Made by a program: the position numbers and the translations under genes. A stretch of 64,000 bases of DNA. Origin: Meconema thalassinum (Eukaryota > Arthropoda > Insecta > Orthoptera > Tettigoniidae). Location of the stretch: NCBI GenBank assembly GCA_946902985.2, contig OX336395.1:13494708-13558707 (forward strand). The letters are read 5' to 3'. Positions 34,246 to 46,064 of the stretch are shown here, one piece after another. Below the pieces are notes generated by a model that worked only from the letters and a program-made list of their open reading frames with translations, did no database searches and had not been told where the DNA came from. The stretch's first letter is position 1. Every line of letters starts with the position of its first letter.

Positions 34246-34704
34246 TAATGGCCCTGTATTTAATCACATGTAAATCTTATTCCGGTAAAACCACATTGAC
34301 CCAATTTAATTGTGCATATATTCGTGTTGAGCACCTGAAAGTTAGGGTTCCCTTGTTAACTCCTCAGCGTAGAATGCCGAGCTGTGCTGCCAGCTTCTCA
34401 CACGGTGGTACGGTGAGTTTCTTTCTGGGTAATAGGGTCCTTTTAATCTTTGCCCCTTGCTTAGAATATATAGACTGTCTCATGGTGTAGAATGTCTTCT
34501 TTGGAATTTCGCAATTTGAAGATAGTTTGAATGAAATACGCCCGCGTCTACAATATTATGATCTTCATTAGTCTGCCCTCAGGCGACCGCTGAGTTAAGG
34601 GTGCGGATTTTACTCTCTCGCAGCTGTAAGCTGACAAACGCTCTGCATGAAGATTAGTCAGCTCACAGGTTCTTCCCTGTTGAAGTACCACAGAACAAAA
34701 ATGC
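34246..34704. other. Flank with short repeat, no gene
   Basis: Holds the partner of the 33412 repeat at 34570-34612. The 34248-34490 ORF begins in the MITE edge and shows no motif. Confidence 0.4.
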
Positions 34705-34850
34705 AATACTGAAAAATCTAGCATACTGATGTTTAAAAAATGTAAATATTATGCCTTTTTATGTACTAATAAGTGAAAAGCAGGAATTTATGTATTTATA
34801 AAAAAAATGCTTAAAATGTTTATTTACCAAAATATCCAAGCCCTATTCAT
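34705..34850. repeat. Dispersed AT-rich repeat, copy 2
   Basis: Second copy of the repeat at 8-165, same orientation, about 80% alike by eye, without the 'attgacataaac' insert seen in copy 1. Confidence 0.6.
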
Positions 34851-35280
34851 AACAATATTCGCTATGATACAATCAAAGATTAAAACAAAATTATGGTTAA
34901 ATATAAAACATTACCTCTGTTTATAAAGCCTCATTTTACTAGGAATTATAGGAGCGTTTCAGAGGAGACTCCAGTCGCATCAGCCCCCACACTGGATACA
35001 GCAGCACCGTACTCTCCTGCAGCTGACGTATATTGTGCACAACCATTCATGTATCTGTGTGTGGATCACGGCCAGTGTTTTAACGCGAGTGAGGCGCTGC
35101 TGTGAAACTTTTGCTTCTTCTTTTAGGTGATGTGTTTTGTTTCGACGAACAAAAACTGTAACGGTGTTTAATACCCGAAACAGCGCTCGTGCATTCTACG
35201 GTGCCCCATTTCAAAGTGCGTTATTTTTGTTAGTACTGCTCCGAAAATTGTTTGTACTTAGTGTGCCACGTTATTGACGC

Positions 35281-36051
35281 CAACCCCATGCAACAGCAGC
35301 GCAAATTCGAGCAGCTGTGGCACCCCACGTTACACAAAAAACAGTTGGTAATCGCCTGCGTGCAGCTGGCTTACAATCCCGTGTCCCTGCAGAAGGTGTT
35401 CCATTGACCCCTCAACAGCGACGTGTAAGGCTGGCCTGGTGTCGAGAACGATCGACGTGGGTCTATGAATGGCATAGGGTCGTCTTTAGTGATGAATCGC
35501 GCTTCTGTCTTGCCCGCAGTGATCGCCGGAATCGTGTGCGCCGATGTACCGGGAAGAGGGGCCGCCCAGACCTTGTTGTCGAGAGGCACACAGGGCCAAC
35601 ACCAAGCATTATGGTCTGGGGAGCTATTGGCTTTAATGCGAAATCTCAATTAGTGCTTGTTGGGGGCACTATGACTGCTCGACAGTACGTTGATAGGGTA
35701 CTCAATCCAGTGGTTGTCCCTATGATGGCGAACATTGCTAATGGGATGTTTCAGCAGGACAATGCCCGGGTTCACACTGCACGCATCTCCAGAGAAGCTC
35801 TCCACGACATCACAACCTTAGAATGGACCGCTAGATCCCCGGACCTCAGTCCTATTGAGCATGTGTGGGACATGATGGGTCGACAATTGGTCAACCGTCC
35901 TCAGCCACCCACAACTCTGGAACAACTGACCCGTGCAGTGCAGCAAGCATGGGCCACAATTCCTCAGGAAGCGATCCAGGGCCTTATTGACTCCATGCCT
36001 CGCCGAATTCATCAATGTATTGCAACTAATGGTGGGCACATCCTGGATTGA
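35281..36051 (+). pseudogene. Tc1-like transposase, N-terminally truncated
   Basis: This is a DDE-type cut-and-paste transposase. Visible blocks are 'TVGNRLRAAGL' (end of the paired-like DNA-binding region), 'LTPQQRRVRLAWC', 'VVFSDESRF' (first Asp), 'IMVWGAI', 'MFQQDNARVHTA' (second Asp) and 'ARSPDLSPIEHVWD' (catalytic Glu). The core is open with no stops over about 250 codons. Between the second Asp and the Glu I count 32 residues, two fewer than the usual Tc1 DD34E, in the stretch after 'REALHD'. The first ~60 residues of a normal Tc1 transposase are absent, and the only in-frame start is a non-ATG codon, so the protein is not functional as found. Confidence 0.9.
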
Positions 36052-36186
36052 TTGTTGTCCAAACTTGCGGTCAGACCTGAAAGTGTAATCATCGAATCAC
36101 AACCGAACACTCATCCAGCATGTTCATTTGCAGCAATGTAGCACCACTCCTTCTGGGTGTTGCAATTTCCATTTTTGTCAGTGTAT
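35281..36186 (+). mobile_element. Tc1-like transposon, 5' truncated, right end kept
   Basis: The transposase frame opens at about 35281 within the second helix-turn-helix and runs to 36051. After 100 bp of 3' sequence, the end 'ggtgttgcaatttccatttt' plus 'tgtcagtgta' (36157-36186) looks like the right terminal repeat with a TA. No matching left terminus occurs before 35281, so the 5' end is lost. Confidence 0.8.
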
Positions 36187-36216
36187 TAATATAATAAACT
36201 TCCAGGAAACTTCCTT

Positions 36217-36280
36217 TTAATTTGGGCTGATAACCTATGTGTTAGGCCCCTTAAAACAAGAATTATCATCACATTCATCA
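36217..36280 (+). repeat. Relative of the 56-bp element at 5327
   Basis: 'gggctgataacctatgtgtt' and 'aggccccttaaaacaa.aat' followed by an (ATC)-like tail. Same orientation as 5327-5382, with no clean target duplication. Confidence 0.65.
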
Positions 36281-36946
36281 TCAACTTCTTAATGTCATTC
36301 ATGAACATGACCAACGAAAGCCAAACATGGTTTGCTTTATGTTTATACATCAACATAATTGCCCCAGTTGCTCACATTTTGAGGTATATAGATTGAAACC
36401 CAGGGGCCCTGAGAAAGACTTGTGTTGCTTTCACTTACTTGCGCTCCTCTCGGTCAGCTAGTTCTATCTTCTGAGCCCCGCTATAAGTGGATGTGATACG
36501 TAGGGAGTTGCTTATTCCAGCACCTTTCATTTCACATGTTTTATATTTTATTTGTCATATCTCGTGTAGTCCTTTGAGAACTTCACTCTATCATGTGTGG
36601 AACCTCACCTTGGGTAGCCTACTTCTTGTCGGACTTGACTATCCAAGGAAGAGCATGTCGTAAGTTTTGGTTAGTGGCATTCTTCTTCCTGACCATGTGC
36701 CGTCGATATGTCATCAGATGGTTCCTAAGAAACTCACTAAGACTGCAATTATTGGACCAGGAATAATGAAAAGGACTTTATATTAAGATAACATGACATC
36801 TACTTCATTTATGGCGAAAAAGCAGTCATGGTGTAATTTAAATATTTGTGATTTTATTTCTCTACTTTCCATCCATATGGCTTCTACTCTATGTACAATG
36901 CTGAAAGCGACCTTATTCATGCTATTCTTCTTCTTCTTCCTTAGTG
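36281..36946. other. No feature recognised
   Basis: No gene between the short repeat and the LINE tail. Confidence 0.35.
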
Positions 36947-37450
36947 TTAGTCCCGCCTAACTGCAGGGTCCGCTATATGGATACGTTGTCGCCATTGGTT
37001 TCTGTCTTGGGCCATGTGAGGATGAAGGTGTTGGTTCTTCAGATCTCCATGTAGCGTATCGTCCCACTGTTGCTTCGGTCCTCCCTTAGGTCTCTTGCTG
37101 ACGACTTGTATATTGTAGCCAGTCTTAGCAATTGTGTCCGCTTCCGCTCGTAGAACATGCCCAAACCAACACAGACAGCACTCCCACATCTTGTCACTGA
37201 TTGGTGCAACCCTAAACCGTTTCCTGATGTTGTCATTGGAAACATGATCCAATTTGGTGACACCCGCTGTCGATCGCAAAATCTTGCTCTCTATAACCCC
37301 CAAGTGAGGTTCTGTCACTGTTGTTGTTGGCCAACATTCGCATCCGTACAATGCGACAGGACTGATGATATTACAATAGATCTTTGGCTTTAGGTTGTCC
37401 TTCATCCTTCGATCGCAGGCGACTGCAGTTGTCATGCTATTATTATTATT
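36947..37450 (-). pseudogene. LINE reverse transcriptase C-terminal fragment
   Basis: The minus frame 37435-36947 gives 'KPKIYCNIISPVALYGCECW', 'ESKILRSTAGVTKLDHV', 'IRKRFRVAPISDKMWE', 'CWFGHVLRAEAD' and 'KRPKGGPKQQWDD', ending 'ADPAVRRD'. This is the region after the RT palm in a widespread LINE group whose 'VALYGxECWP' block is very conserved. The 5' part is lost at about 37440, beside a (TTA)n run. The frame is intact for 162 residues, suggesting moderate age. Confidence 0.88.
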
Positions 37451-38738
37451 ATTGTTATTTTAAGATTAGCTTAAGAAAGTGTCCGATAGTAGATGACATT
37501 ATGTTGTTTTAGGGCTTGGTTCAGCGATGATTATAATTAGTGCTGAACCAAAGGTGAGCCACGTAGTGTAATAATTGGATAAGAGAAATATGTTAATGAT
37601 GTATTTGTGTTGATATTCTGAGCACGTTAGCCGAAGGAGAGCACGATGTAAAGTGTAATAAAATTCTAGGTGTTTATTGTGCCATTGGAATGAATACCAT
37701 CAGAATTTTAGACATAACGTTAGATGTTGGTGGAATTTTTGAATTAACCTCTAATGTATATTAATGGACTGGAGTGAGGATTTGTCCCTGGCTGTTGGTG
37801 ACAGCAGTTATGAATTGTATTGTGCTCGGATAAGCCTGTAATGAGAGTCTAGTGACATGTTCAGTGAATCCTGTATTAAAACTCTAAAAAGGTGAAGATT
37901 GTAAATTTATGACACGTTCATATGTTCCATAAGAAGAGAAGAGGAGGTGTCAAGGTCTTCTGACCAAGGTTATAAATAGAGATAAAGTAATGCATGGAGG
38001 ATCTCTACTCCAATATGATTATTATTTAATTCGATTTTTATGGCAAAAATTACTACAAATTATTTTTCGTATTAATATTATTTCTCTTCTATAAAGTAGA
38101 CCAAACCTCTCACTTCCTCACTCTCTCGTGTTCAGACAACCAGACTGTTTCTGTCTTGGCAATGGCATTATCATACAGGACCTACTTTTTCTTGTGAATC
38201 AAAATATGAATCCGATGTTACTTGCGCATTTGCGAACCAGGCTGAAGACTCACCTGGTCTTCATATTCAGGGAGCGACTCTAATTCAGACTTGATAACTG
38301 AACTACCAGCCATTAACCTACCAGTAGCCTACCTGTAAAATTATTCCTTTGGCAAATATGAGGCCTTCTTGGAGACCAGCATTTCACTTTATTGTGCGGG
38401 ATCGTCTCTTTCATTAATATTTTGTTTTCCACTCGATGAGATGATGTAGCCTATTGTATGTGGGGCTCTTGATTGTTGAATAATTTTGGGTTTCTTACTT
38501 GTGTGATATTATGTAAGCTATAACATGAGAGAAAGTTCTACCTGTTTCACTTAAAGTAACGATGTATTTTTGTCAGTCAATTTACTGAACAACTCGATAG
38601 TTACATTTATCAGCCAGTGTCCGTAACGCCCTCTTTGAACTACAAATTTAAATGGCGCTCACTAAAATAGCGAACCCTAAACTATTATGTAGGGCTAGGG
38701 TTAATCCATGCTTGATCTCTTCGCTCGTTTTATCAGCA
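37451..38738. other. No gene recognised
   Basis: No ORF above background and no repeat that I can name. Confidence 0.35.
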
Positions 38739-38740
38739 TA

Positions 38741-40045
38741 CCGTCAACTGGGGTGACTACGGTCACTATTTTCGTTTTTTTGTGAAAATCTTGCACATTT
38801 TTTGAGATATCTATGTAAAAATAAAATGCGATTTAGTAAACAGTGTTAGGTATCATCAAGTCACCTAAATAACTTTTTCGAACATCAGGTTATTGTCTCA
38901 CATGTGAAAATGTAGTGACCATAGTAACCCCATGGGGTGGGGACACTATGGTCATGTATTAAAATCACTCAAAAATTGTTACTAAATGTGAATGAATTAG
39001 TAGGGGGTGACTATGGTGAAAAAGAACATAATTTTTCAAGCATATTGATGTAAGAAATCTTATATTTGACTCTATTCTAAAGCTAAAAACTCCAGTTGTG
39101 TCAAACTTTAATGAAAAATCTATAAATTTTGAATAATTTGTCCTTTTCATTTCATTTTAAGTTGAAGCAGTAAACTTTACAAAGAAGGTTAGTTTACCCC
39201 TCCTTTGATCACCTGCAGGGGGTAGTATTTTAAGAATTGCATTCACATTTATAACAGAAATGTCTGCTTCTTTCGGCCACACAAAATATTCATGACATCT
39301 TCTTAGAAATGTAATGGTCACTTCATCTTCTTGAGGAGTTGCATCACTTTCGTTTTTTGTTTTTTTTTTGGTACTAAACTCGGCAATAGCATCTGCCATT
39401 TGTTGCGGTGAGTGATCCATATAGGATCGGAAACCAGGCCTTCTTTTGTAATTCCTGACCATTTTTCCGCTAACACTGAAATAAAAAGGACACAAACATG
39501 AAAATGTGAAACAAATAAAGTGAAGAATGAAATATAAATAAGTTATATTAATTACCTTCAATATTTAAAAAGAGTAATCTAACATAACCTCTAAGGCAAT
39601 TGCAATGAGTTGATACTCGTGACCATAGTAACCCCAAAAATCAAGATAATTGTGCTATTGTTTATAAATTTGCACTTCTAAGGTAAGTTACAAAACAATT
39701 TCGTATAAAGATAAAATTACATACATACCTTAACAATGAATAAACAAAGGTAAACAACACTTCCAAATGACATTTAGATGTGATGACCTAGGAGCAATAA
39801 TGAACAGTTTAGCCAACTATTGTTTTTGTCAAAAAACAAGTGCTGAAACAAATGAAAGTAAACAAAGCACATTTCAGGTTTGAATCACAAGTTTTACCTT
39901 TCTGGAGAGAAACATGTGCCTAGATTGGAGGAAGATTTGAAAAATGAGATTTTAAAAATATATAATATATAAATAAGCCACTATAACAATTTTCCTCAAT
40001 TTTGACCATAGTCACCCCTGGGACCGTAGTCACCCCGGTTGACGG
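38741..40045 (-). mobile_element. pogo/Tigger-like DNA transposon, 1305 bp, internally deleted
   Basis: The ends are inverted repeats of at least 24 bp with one mismatch: 'ccgtcaactggggtgactac' from 38741 and its complement ending at 40045. TA lies on both sides (38739-38740, 40046-40047). Inside, short copies of 'gaccatagt.acccc' in both orientations lie near 38918, 38938, 39005, 39619 and 40003, like subterminal binding sites. The coding remnant at 39157-39462 has a pogo/Psq-type N-terminus but no DDE domain. Confidence 0.82.
39157..39462 (-). pseudogene. pogo-like transposase, N-terminus joined to a C-terminal-like tail
   Basis: ATG at 39462 follows an acceptor-like 'ctttttatttcag'. The protein starts 'MVRNYKRRPGFRSYMDHSPQ', the opening of Psq/CENP-B-type helix-turn-helix proteins in insects. 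It soon passes to 'EDEVTITFLRRCHEYFVWP' and 'ADISVINVNAILKILPP', which resembles the C-terminal end of the same class. The DDE catalytic domain between is missing, in line with the short length of the element. A donor-like 'GCAGGTGATC' near 39230 could end an exon. Confidence 0.6.
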
Positions 40046-40359
40046 TACCACAAATCTTGTGATTCGGAGAGTGACATGACGCAAATGAAGACAGTGTAGG
40101 CGGTAAAGACAATAATGCCTGCGTAGGCCTACCTAATACAGGGTTTAGTGAAGTTCCAATTGATAGTGACCGTCGGTTCGAACCCATCAGACATGATGTT
40201 GTACACGTAATTCGATGAGCGACGAACACTGAAATATTGGAAGAAGGTGGTATTTTGCATCTTTGATCGAATGGTGCTGAATGCCTATTTGATATACAAA
40301 GAAAATACTTCAAGTAAAGTTATGACACGGCTCAAGTTACTTCCTCCATAACACAGTAG

Positions 40360-40575
40360 CCTACATGGAATAGGAATGGGTCCAGGAGAAAAACCTACAA
40401 ACCAAACCTTCCACCAAGGGAAGGGGAACTTTTGGTGAAATTAAGTGGTAGATTATTAAAAACATGCAATGTGTGCAGCAAAATAGATGGATGCCCAGTA
40501 GAAAGGTCACGAACTGCATGTTCCAAGTGTATGAAAGGTCTTCATGGTATCTGCATAGGGTATCACAAATGCTAA
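40360..40575 (+). pseudogene. Possible piggyBac transposase C-terminal cysteine-rich domain
   Basis: The plus frame ends in 'LLVKLSGRLLKTCNVCSK', then 'CSKCMKGLHGICIGYHKC' and a stop. Two CxxC pairs followed by LH...C and YH.C are the pattern of the C-terminal zinc-binding domain of piggyBac transposases, which binds the transposon ends. The catalytic DDD part is not found upstream, where the pogo-like element ends at 40045. The 171-residue minus-strand ORF over the same bases (40361-40876) is probably its shadow. Confidence 0.45.
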
Positions 40576-40995
40576 AAGTGAACCAGCATAAAATGTGAAA
40601 TATGAACAGTGCCTGGTGTATTAAAATATTTTTTAAATTAGAACCTATAGTACCTAACATCATGAAACTTTCCAGAGAATAAACCAACAACATGTGACTG
40701 CAGACAATAACAACCGTTTGTGTGTAATTTTCATTTTGAATTGTGTTTCTTTCTCTCAATTTTAACTTTTCTCTTTTTATTTTCACAGTAATAAAACAAA
40801 TGTTTTTTTTACATGTTGTAGAGTTATTGTAACATAGTATGTTACTTAGTAGAATGGTAAAACAACTCATTTTCAATGATCAGGAAAAAGTTTGGGGGTA
40901 GGCCTATATCTTCAAAAATACAAAAGTTATAATGATTTTAGTACAACATTGCAATTTCTTGAAAAGAAGCCTGGTATTCTTCACATATACCACCT

Positions 40996-41307
40996 CTAAA
41001 ACTAACCCCGTGGCACTACAGCCCTTGAAGGGCCTAGGCCTACCAAGCGACCGGTGCCCAGCCAATTGGCCTGCAGGTTTTGGGGTGACACGAGGTCAGC
41101 GCGTCGGGTCCCCTCGGCCGTTAATCTTGGTATTCGTGACCGGGGCACTGTCTCACTGTCAGACAGCTACTCAATTGTCCTCACGAGGCTGAGTGCACCC
41201 CGTTCCAATCCTCACGTCAGTTTTAAAATCCCTGATGGAGCCGAGGATCGAACCCGGGGCCTCCGGGTGAGAGGCAGGCGCGCTAGCCCAACACCACGGG
41301 GCCAGCT
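40996..41307 (-). mobile_element. tRNA-derived SINE, minus orientation, with TSD
   Basis: The tRNA-like head is at 41307-41230 on the minus strand, with B-box 'gggttcgatcc' (plus 41245-41255). The body runs to 40996 and ends near 'ggcactacagcccttgaagg'. The 11-bp direct repeat 'atataccacct' lies at 40985-40995 and 41308-41318. This family differs from the one at 32383. Confidence 0.87.
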
Positions 41308-41318
41308 ATATACCACCT

Positions 41319-42035
41319 ATAATGCATCAATAATTTTCATCCTAACCAATGGTTTTTCCCTAGCCCAATGGTCTTTGCCTAGACCAACAATTGTTAGGCA
41401 ACGCGACCCTAGTCATTATAAACGCCCCTGGATTTTGTCATGCACAGTGGGGGTAGTCGAGGCTTAATTACATGTCTGTGTCTTCTGCCTTTACATAGCC
41501 CTAGTTTATTGAACGGGGCTAATAAGCCGGTACATTGATTGGAAGTAAACTTATTAACCTGTCCCATAATAATAAGAGAAAATTATAGATCTTTATTGTT
41601 TCATCAATGTATGAATTCTATGGCCTTTCGGCTGAAATATATATTAATAATATAATAATAAGAGAAACGCGCACAATGTACATAGATACAATTACATATG
41701 AGTACAGAAATTTAATACTGTACCGTAACAATTCAAGTCATTCAGGGCAAGTTTGTATGTGATATCTATCACACCTTTCTTCACACAATTCACAGGTCAC
41801 AGTTCGCACTCAGCATATGAAATGCCTTAGATTACCAGTGCTTGAAGCAGGAACCTGACTTTTACAGTTTCACTTAGATGGTAAATGATAATATATGAAT
41901 TTTACCCCTTTTCAGGGGTTCCAGGGGACACTACCTACTGAAATTCTGGTTCATTACGACCAATATACTGGAAATATTTGCTAAATTATGTAATTATTTG
42001 TGTTTCTTTCTTGTTGAATTTGAACTACGGTGGCC
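41319..42035. other. No gene recognised
   Basis: Mostly AT-rich. Contains a near-repeat of 'ccaatggt.tttccctag' around 41345-41375 only. Confidence 0.35.
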
Positions 42036-42730
42036 ATGTTGGCTCACTCCAGCTGGACGAGACATGACGTAAAATTGACAATAGAATTTGTAACCATTGT
42101 CAAAAGTATTGATCTGGACGCGTTAGGCTGTAACCATTCTCAAAAACCATTGGATTGGACAAAACGAAGGTTAGAATGATCTGGTATAGGTGCAGCCTTA
42201 GGCCGCAGGAAGGTAGCGGGGCACGGTTGACAAAAAAAAAAAAACATTGATCTAGACGCGTTAGGTTGTAACCATTGACAAAAGCATTGATCTAGACGCG
42301 TTAGGTTGTAACCATTGACAAAAGCATTGATCTAGACGCGTTAGGTTGTAACCATTGACAAAAGCATTGATCTAGACGCGTTAGGTTGTAACCATTGACA
42401 AAAGCATTGATCTAGACGCGTTAGGTTGTAACCATTGACAAAAGCATTGATCTAGACGCGTTAGGTTGTAACCATTGACAAAAGCATTGATCTAGGCGCG
42501 TTAGGTTGTAACCATTGACAAAAGCATTGATCTAGACGCGTTAGGTTGTGACCATTGACAAAAGCATTGATCTAGACGCGTTAGGTTGTAACCATTGACA
42601 AAAGCATTGATCTAGACGCATTAGGTTGTAACCGTTGTCAAAAACCATTGGATGGGACGAAACGAAGTTTAGAATGGTGTAGGTGGGTTACCGGGGCACT
42701 GTTAACCCAAAAACCATTGGATTGAATGTG
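42036..42730. repeat. Dispersed repeat containing a 40-bp tandem array
   Basis: The outer parts (42060-42230, 42640-42730) match dispersed copies at 46065-46290 and, inverted, at 51025-51245. Marks are 'cattggattggacaaaacga', 'ggttagaatg.tc.ggt' and 'gcggggcacggttgaca'. The middle (42245-42640) is ten nearly identical 40-bp units, 'cattgatctagacgcgttag' plus 'gttgtaaccattgacaaaag', with only about four changes. The unit derives from a segment already present once in the dispersed repeat, so the array is a recent local amplification. Confidence 0.9.
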
Positions 42731-42821
42731 TTGAGATTGGCATTCTTTAATTTTAGGAAACCGCCTATATCAGTAGGTGGGACTACAATACATTGCGATC
42801 TAGCCGCGGATAGAATTCCCC

Positions 42822-43792
42822 TAAAACAAAATGGCGACTTCCGTGACGTCATCAACGACGTCACGAAATATTCCTCTAGCAAGCTTACGGGAAAAGCCTG
42901 GGTAATAGGGGTTTTTGGGTGGGGAAACAAAAAAAAAAGCCTCGAAACGACCAATGTATCGAAATCTATGATTGACATATGTAGCTCAATTAAAGATTCC
43001 GATACAAAAAAAAATAGCAAATCCACGTCATTAATTTTAAATTTCCGTATCGAAATATTTAATTGTCCTAGGTTGGTCGATTAAATATTCCGATGCACAT
43101 CGCAATTATTTTCATTTATGAATATATAAAATTGCATCGAAAACTATAATTTACCTATATAGCTCAATTAAAGATTCCGATACGTAAAAAAATCGCAAAT
43201 TCACGTTATTTAAAATTTTCGTATCGAAATATATAATTGGCCTATATAGGTCAATTACAGATTCCGATACACATCGTAATTTCAGTTGATAATTTTTGAT
43301 TTAGGCATCGAAATCTATAATTGGTCTATGTAGATCAATTACAGATGACGATACACATCGTAATTATTATAATTTCATATTAATAAAACATTGCATCAAA
43401 ATCTTTAATTGGGCTATATAGATCAATTACGGCTTTCGATACAATGTCTTATAAATATAAAAATAAATTAATTACGACGCGTAACGTCATCTGTAATTCA
43501 ACTATATAGGCGAATTACAGATCCCGAAATGGAATTTTAAAAATATGTCATAAATGTAACCCTAAATTAAAATATTTCCGTATGTATGGCATGCCAAATT
43601 GAGGTAGGCCAATAAATAAATTACATCTGACGAAACACAATGCGTTTCGAAGTTTTTTTAATGCTCATTTCTGTTATCGAGTTGTCACCACCCAAAATAA
43701 CCCATAACCAAGGCTTTTCCCATAATCTTGCCAGAGAAGCATTTCGTCAAGTGGTTGATAACATCACAAAAGCAGCCAATTTGTTTTTATAA
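42822..43792. mobile_element. Foldback-like element with 87-bp internal repeats
   Basis: A left arm (42822-42930) and a right arm (43684-43792) are inverted copies. Paired blocks include 'gggaaaagcct.ggt', 'acgaaat...tctctagcaag' and 'taaaacaaaatgg'. Between them, seven degenerate units at 85-89-bp spacing (marks near 42988, 43076, 43163, 43251, 43336, 43423, 43512) carry 'caattacagattccgataca' and near-palindromes around 'attggcctatataggtcaat'. Long inverted arms with internal tandem repeats are the structure of Foldback-type elements. No transposase is present. Overlapping ORFs at 42683-43084 are not coding in my view. Confidence 0.7.
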
Positions 43793-43887
43793 TATAGTCA
43801 TGCACAAACGATCGCGGTCTGTAATAATCACCGGTTGGCATCAATACATTAACCTAGCTGCTGGAACATTGTAATATTCTTATAAAA

Positions 43888-44102
43888 CATTGTGGTCAAT
43901 AATGTTATTGACCCCACCACATGGCAAGAAATGGTTTTGTGTAGTTTCGTTCTTTTTTTCCAAAGTTGGCTGCAAATACGCAAACACAAAGCCATTATTA
44001 CACATTGTGGTCAATAATGTTGCTTTTGCTGGGGAGGGGGGGGGGGCTGTCCCCCCTCCGCTAGGTTGGTATTTTTATGTTTTCCAATATTGGCTGCAAA
44101 TA
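43888..44102. repeat. ~115-bp tandem duplication with a G-run
   Basis: 'cattgtggtcaataatgtt' and 'ttggctgcaaatac' occur in order at 43888-43980 and 44004-44102. A poly-G run at 44033-44046 sits in the second unit. Confidence 0.6.
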
Positions 44103-44199
44103 CTTGTATCTCAATTAGAATTCACAATCCTTAACATACTGTTTAATAACGCCTCACAGACATACTATATGAAACGTCAAAAACAAGACCTATAGGCCG

Positions 44200-46060
44200 A
44201 TAGGTCTAATACTAAACACTGTCATATCTATTTTGCAGGTGTTCATGTAAATGCCAATGTCTAAATTTTACCCATCCATTACTATTTTAACAGGCGTATT
44301 CCCAAACACCGTTCCTGACGTAATATTATCGTTTAGAAAATGGCATTGTCTATGGCTTTAGAAGAGTACAGTATAACTTTCCTATTGAATGCAACAACCA
44401 AAATAAATATATAAACAATGTAAGAAACTCACTGGTAGATCCCAAATGCCGTATTATTCCACATGTACAAGAAGAAGCACTAATTTTCGACCACACGTTC
44501 CCTCACGTAACACGTAACGGCATTTTTTTTTAATGCAACAACTTCAGGAATTCAAAATTTTTATCACAAATCGCCAACACAATCGGGCACACGACATTGC
44601 TAATATCAAAATCTTGCTCTATAGGTTATTTAGGGAATAATAATTGTTAAAATTACGGTTACAAAACTGAAATCGGTGGAAAAGAAATGCACATCCTTTT
44701 CGGGGAAATGCACGCGCGAAACTGACATATGAATCACCTGACTCCCAGCAATCAAAGCGAGTCAATATCGATACGTGCCGTGACATCACGGTGACGTCAC
44801 TGAGATCCCTAAAAATTCCCTAAACGCCGGTGTATCGCAAGCTACAGATGAACCTCAGTAGGCTACCGTATGGGTGGGGTTGGCAATACTGTTCGAACAC
44901 CAAAAATGGCCGAAACTGCCTGAATTTTGTACTATATGTCGTGTTATAATTTAGGTTGGTGGGTGGTTTAAAGACAGCCGAAGTGAACTACATCATTTCC
45001 GTATCAATCCTGATCTAGCCTACACAAAACTAGTGAAAAATTAATAGATTAAAGTTTCATCAATAAGTTACCTTTGCCCAATTCCACTGCTCGGATAAGA
45101 GTTCAGACAATTCCAGCCTGTAGGCTTTCTGGTCCCACTACTGGACAACTGTGGTATATAATCTGCTGCCTTTCTTGAAGAGGGTCATGCCCTGAGAAAC
45201 GAAATGAAATACAATGAGATCAACATATTAACCCTGTTCCAATAAATCAGGGCTATGTTAAGGCAGACATGTTATTAAGCCTGTCTCATTCATATAGGTT
45301 AAGTTGGGGTCTCACAGTAGACCAACCTACTGTAATACATAATCTAGCTAAAAATTATATTAATTATGCACGACGTATCACATTTTTGTTTTTCGCTTCC
45401 ATTTCGACAATATATAATTTTCATACCTTATTTTATCTTTTCGGGGGACATTATCAATTTTAACTTCCAACATTGGATCACTTTTGCACCGACTGCACCC
45501 GATATATGTGCTAAATCACGTAAATATGTGTTTTATTTAACAACCGGAGCCATGTTCGTCAGATTTGTTAGTATGTGTACTACTCGGGTCTAAGCTGCAT
45601 GGACCTGAGAGGAATGTGCATCGCAGACTATGAGTAGTTGTGGTGACGAGTGGTGAGGTTTCTCGGTCCTTGCGTAGTAATAGAAGCAAATACATTCGTC
45701 GGTGACTCACTCACTCATTCCCAACGCCACACTGGTTTCAGAAAAGACCCTATGTTAACAGTATTGGAATAGACGAGAATGTCAGGTAAAAGGGCGGTCT
45801 GTCGAGAGGCTTGTCAATTCTCGCCAGCTCCTACCCTGCCTCTGCCCTTCATGCCGCAAGTTCACAGAGCTTAGACGCAAGCAGTAACTGCCGCAGCGAG
45901 GTCTCAGAACAAGGTGCTCACATTGATGTCAGTAGTTGCTAACGTGTCCGATACAAAATACAACACGTAACGTAATTATGTGATAAGAGAAATACTTGGG
46001 CTTTTGTGTATTAATGTATTTGTAAATATAGCTTGTATGAGGCAATGGTGCCAACTTCAC
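44200..46060. other. No gene recognised
   Basis: Contains a 'ggtgacgtcac' (CRE-like) near 44790 and short chance ORFs at 45269-45593. Nothing that I can assign. Confidence 0.35.
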
Positions 46061-46064
46061 TATA

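Noticed and set aside
40361..40876. 171-residue ORF on the minus strand
   Set aside because: Hydrophobic, AT-driven, without motifs, and opposite to the better piggyBac-like frame on the plus strand.
42844..42864. Two inverted CRE-like 'gacgtca' sites as a promoter
   Set aside because: They sit in the left arm of the foldback element and are diverged in the right arm; no gene follows.
42683..43084. 133- and 112-residue ORFs on both strands
   Set aside because: They lie across the arm and first repeat of the foldback element and have no domain; open by chance.
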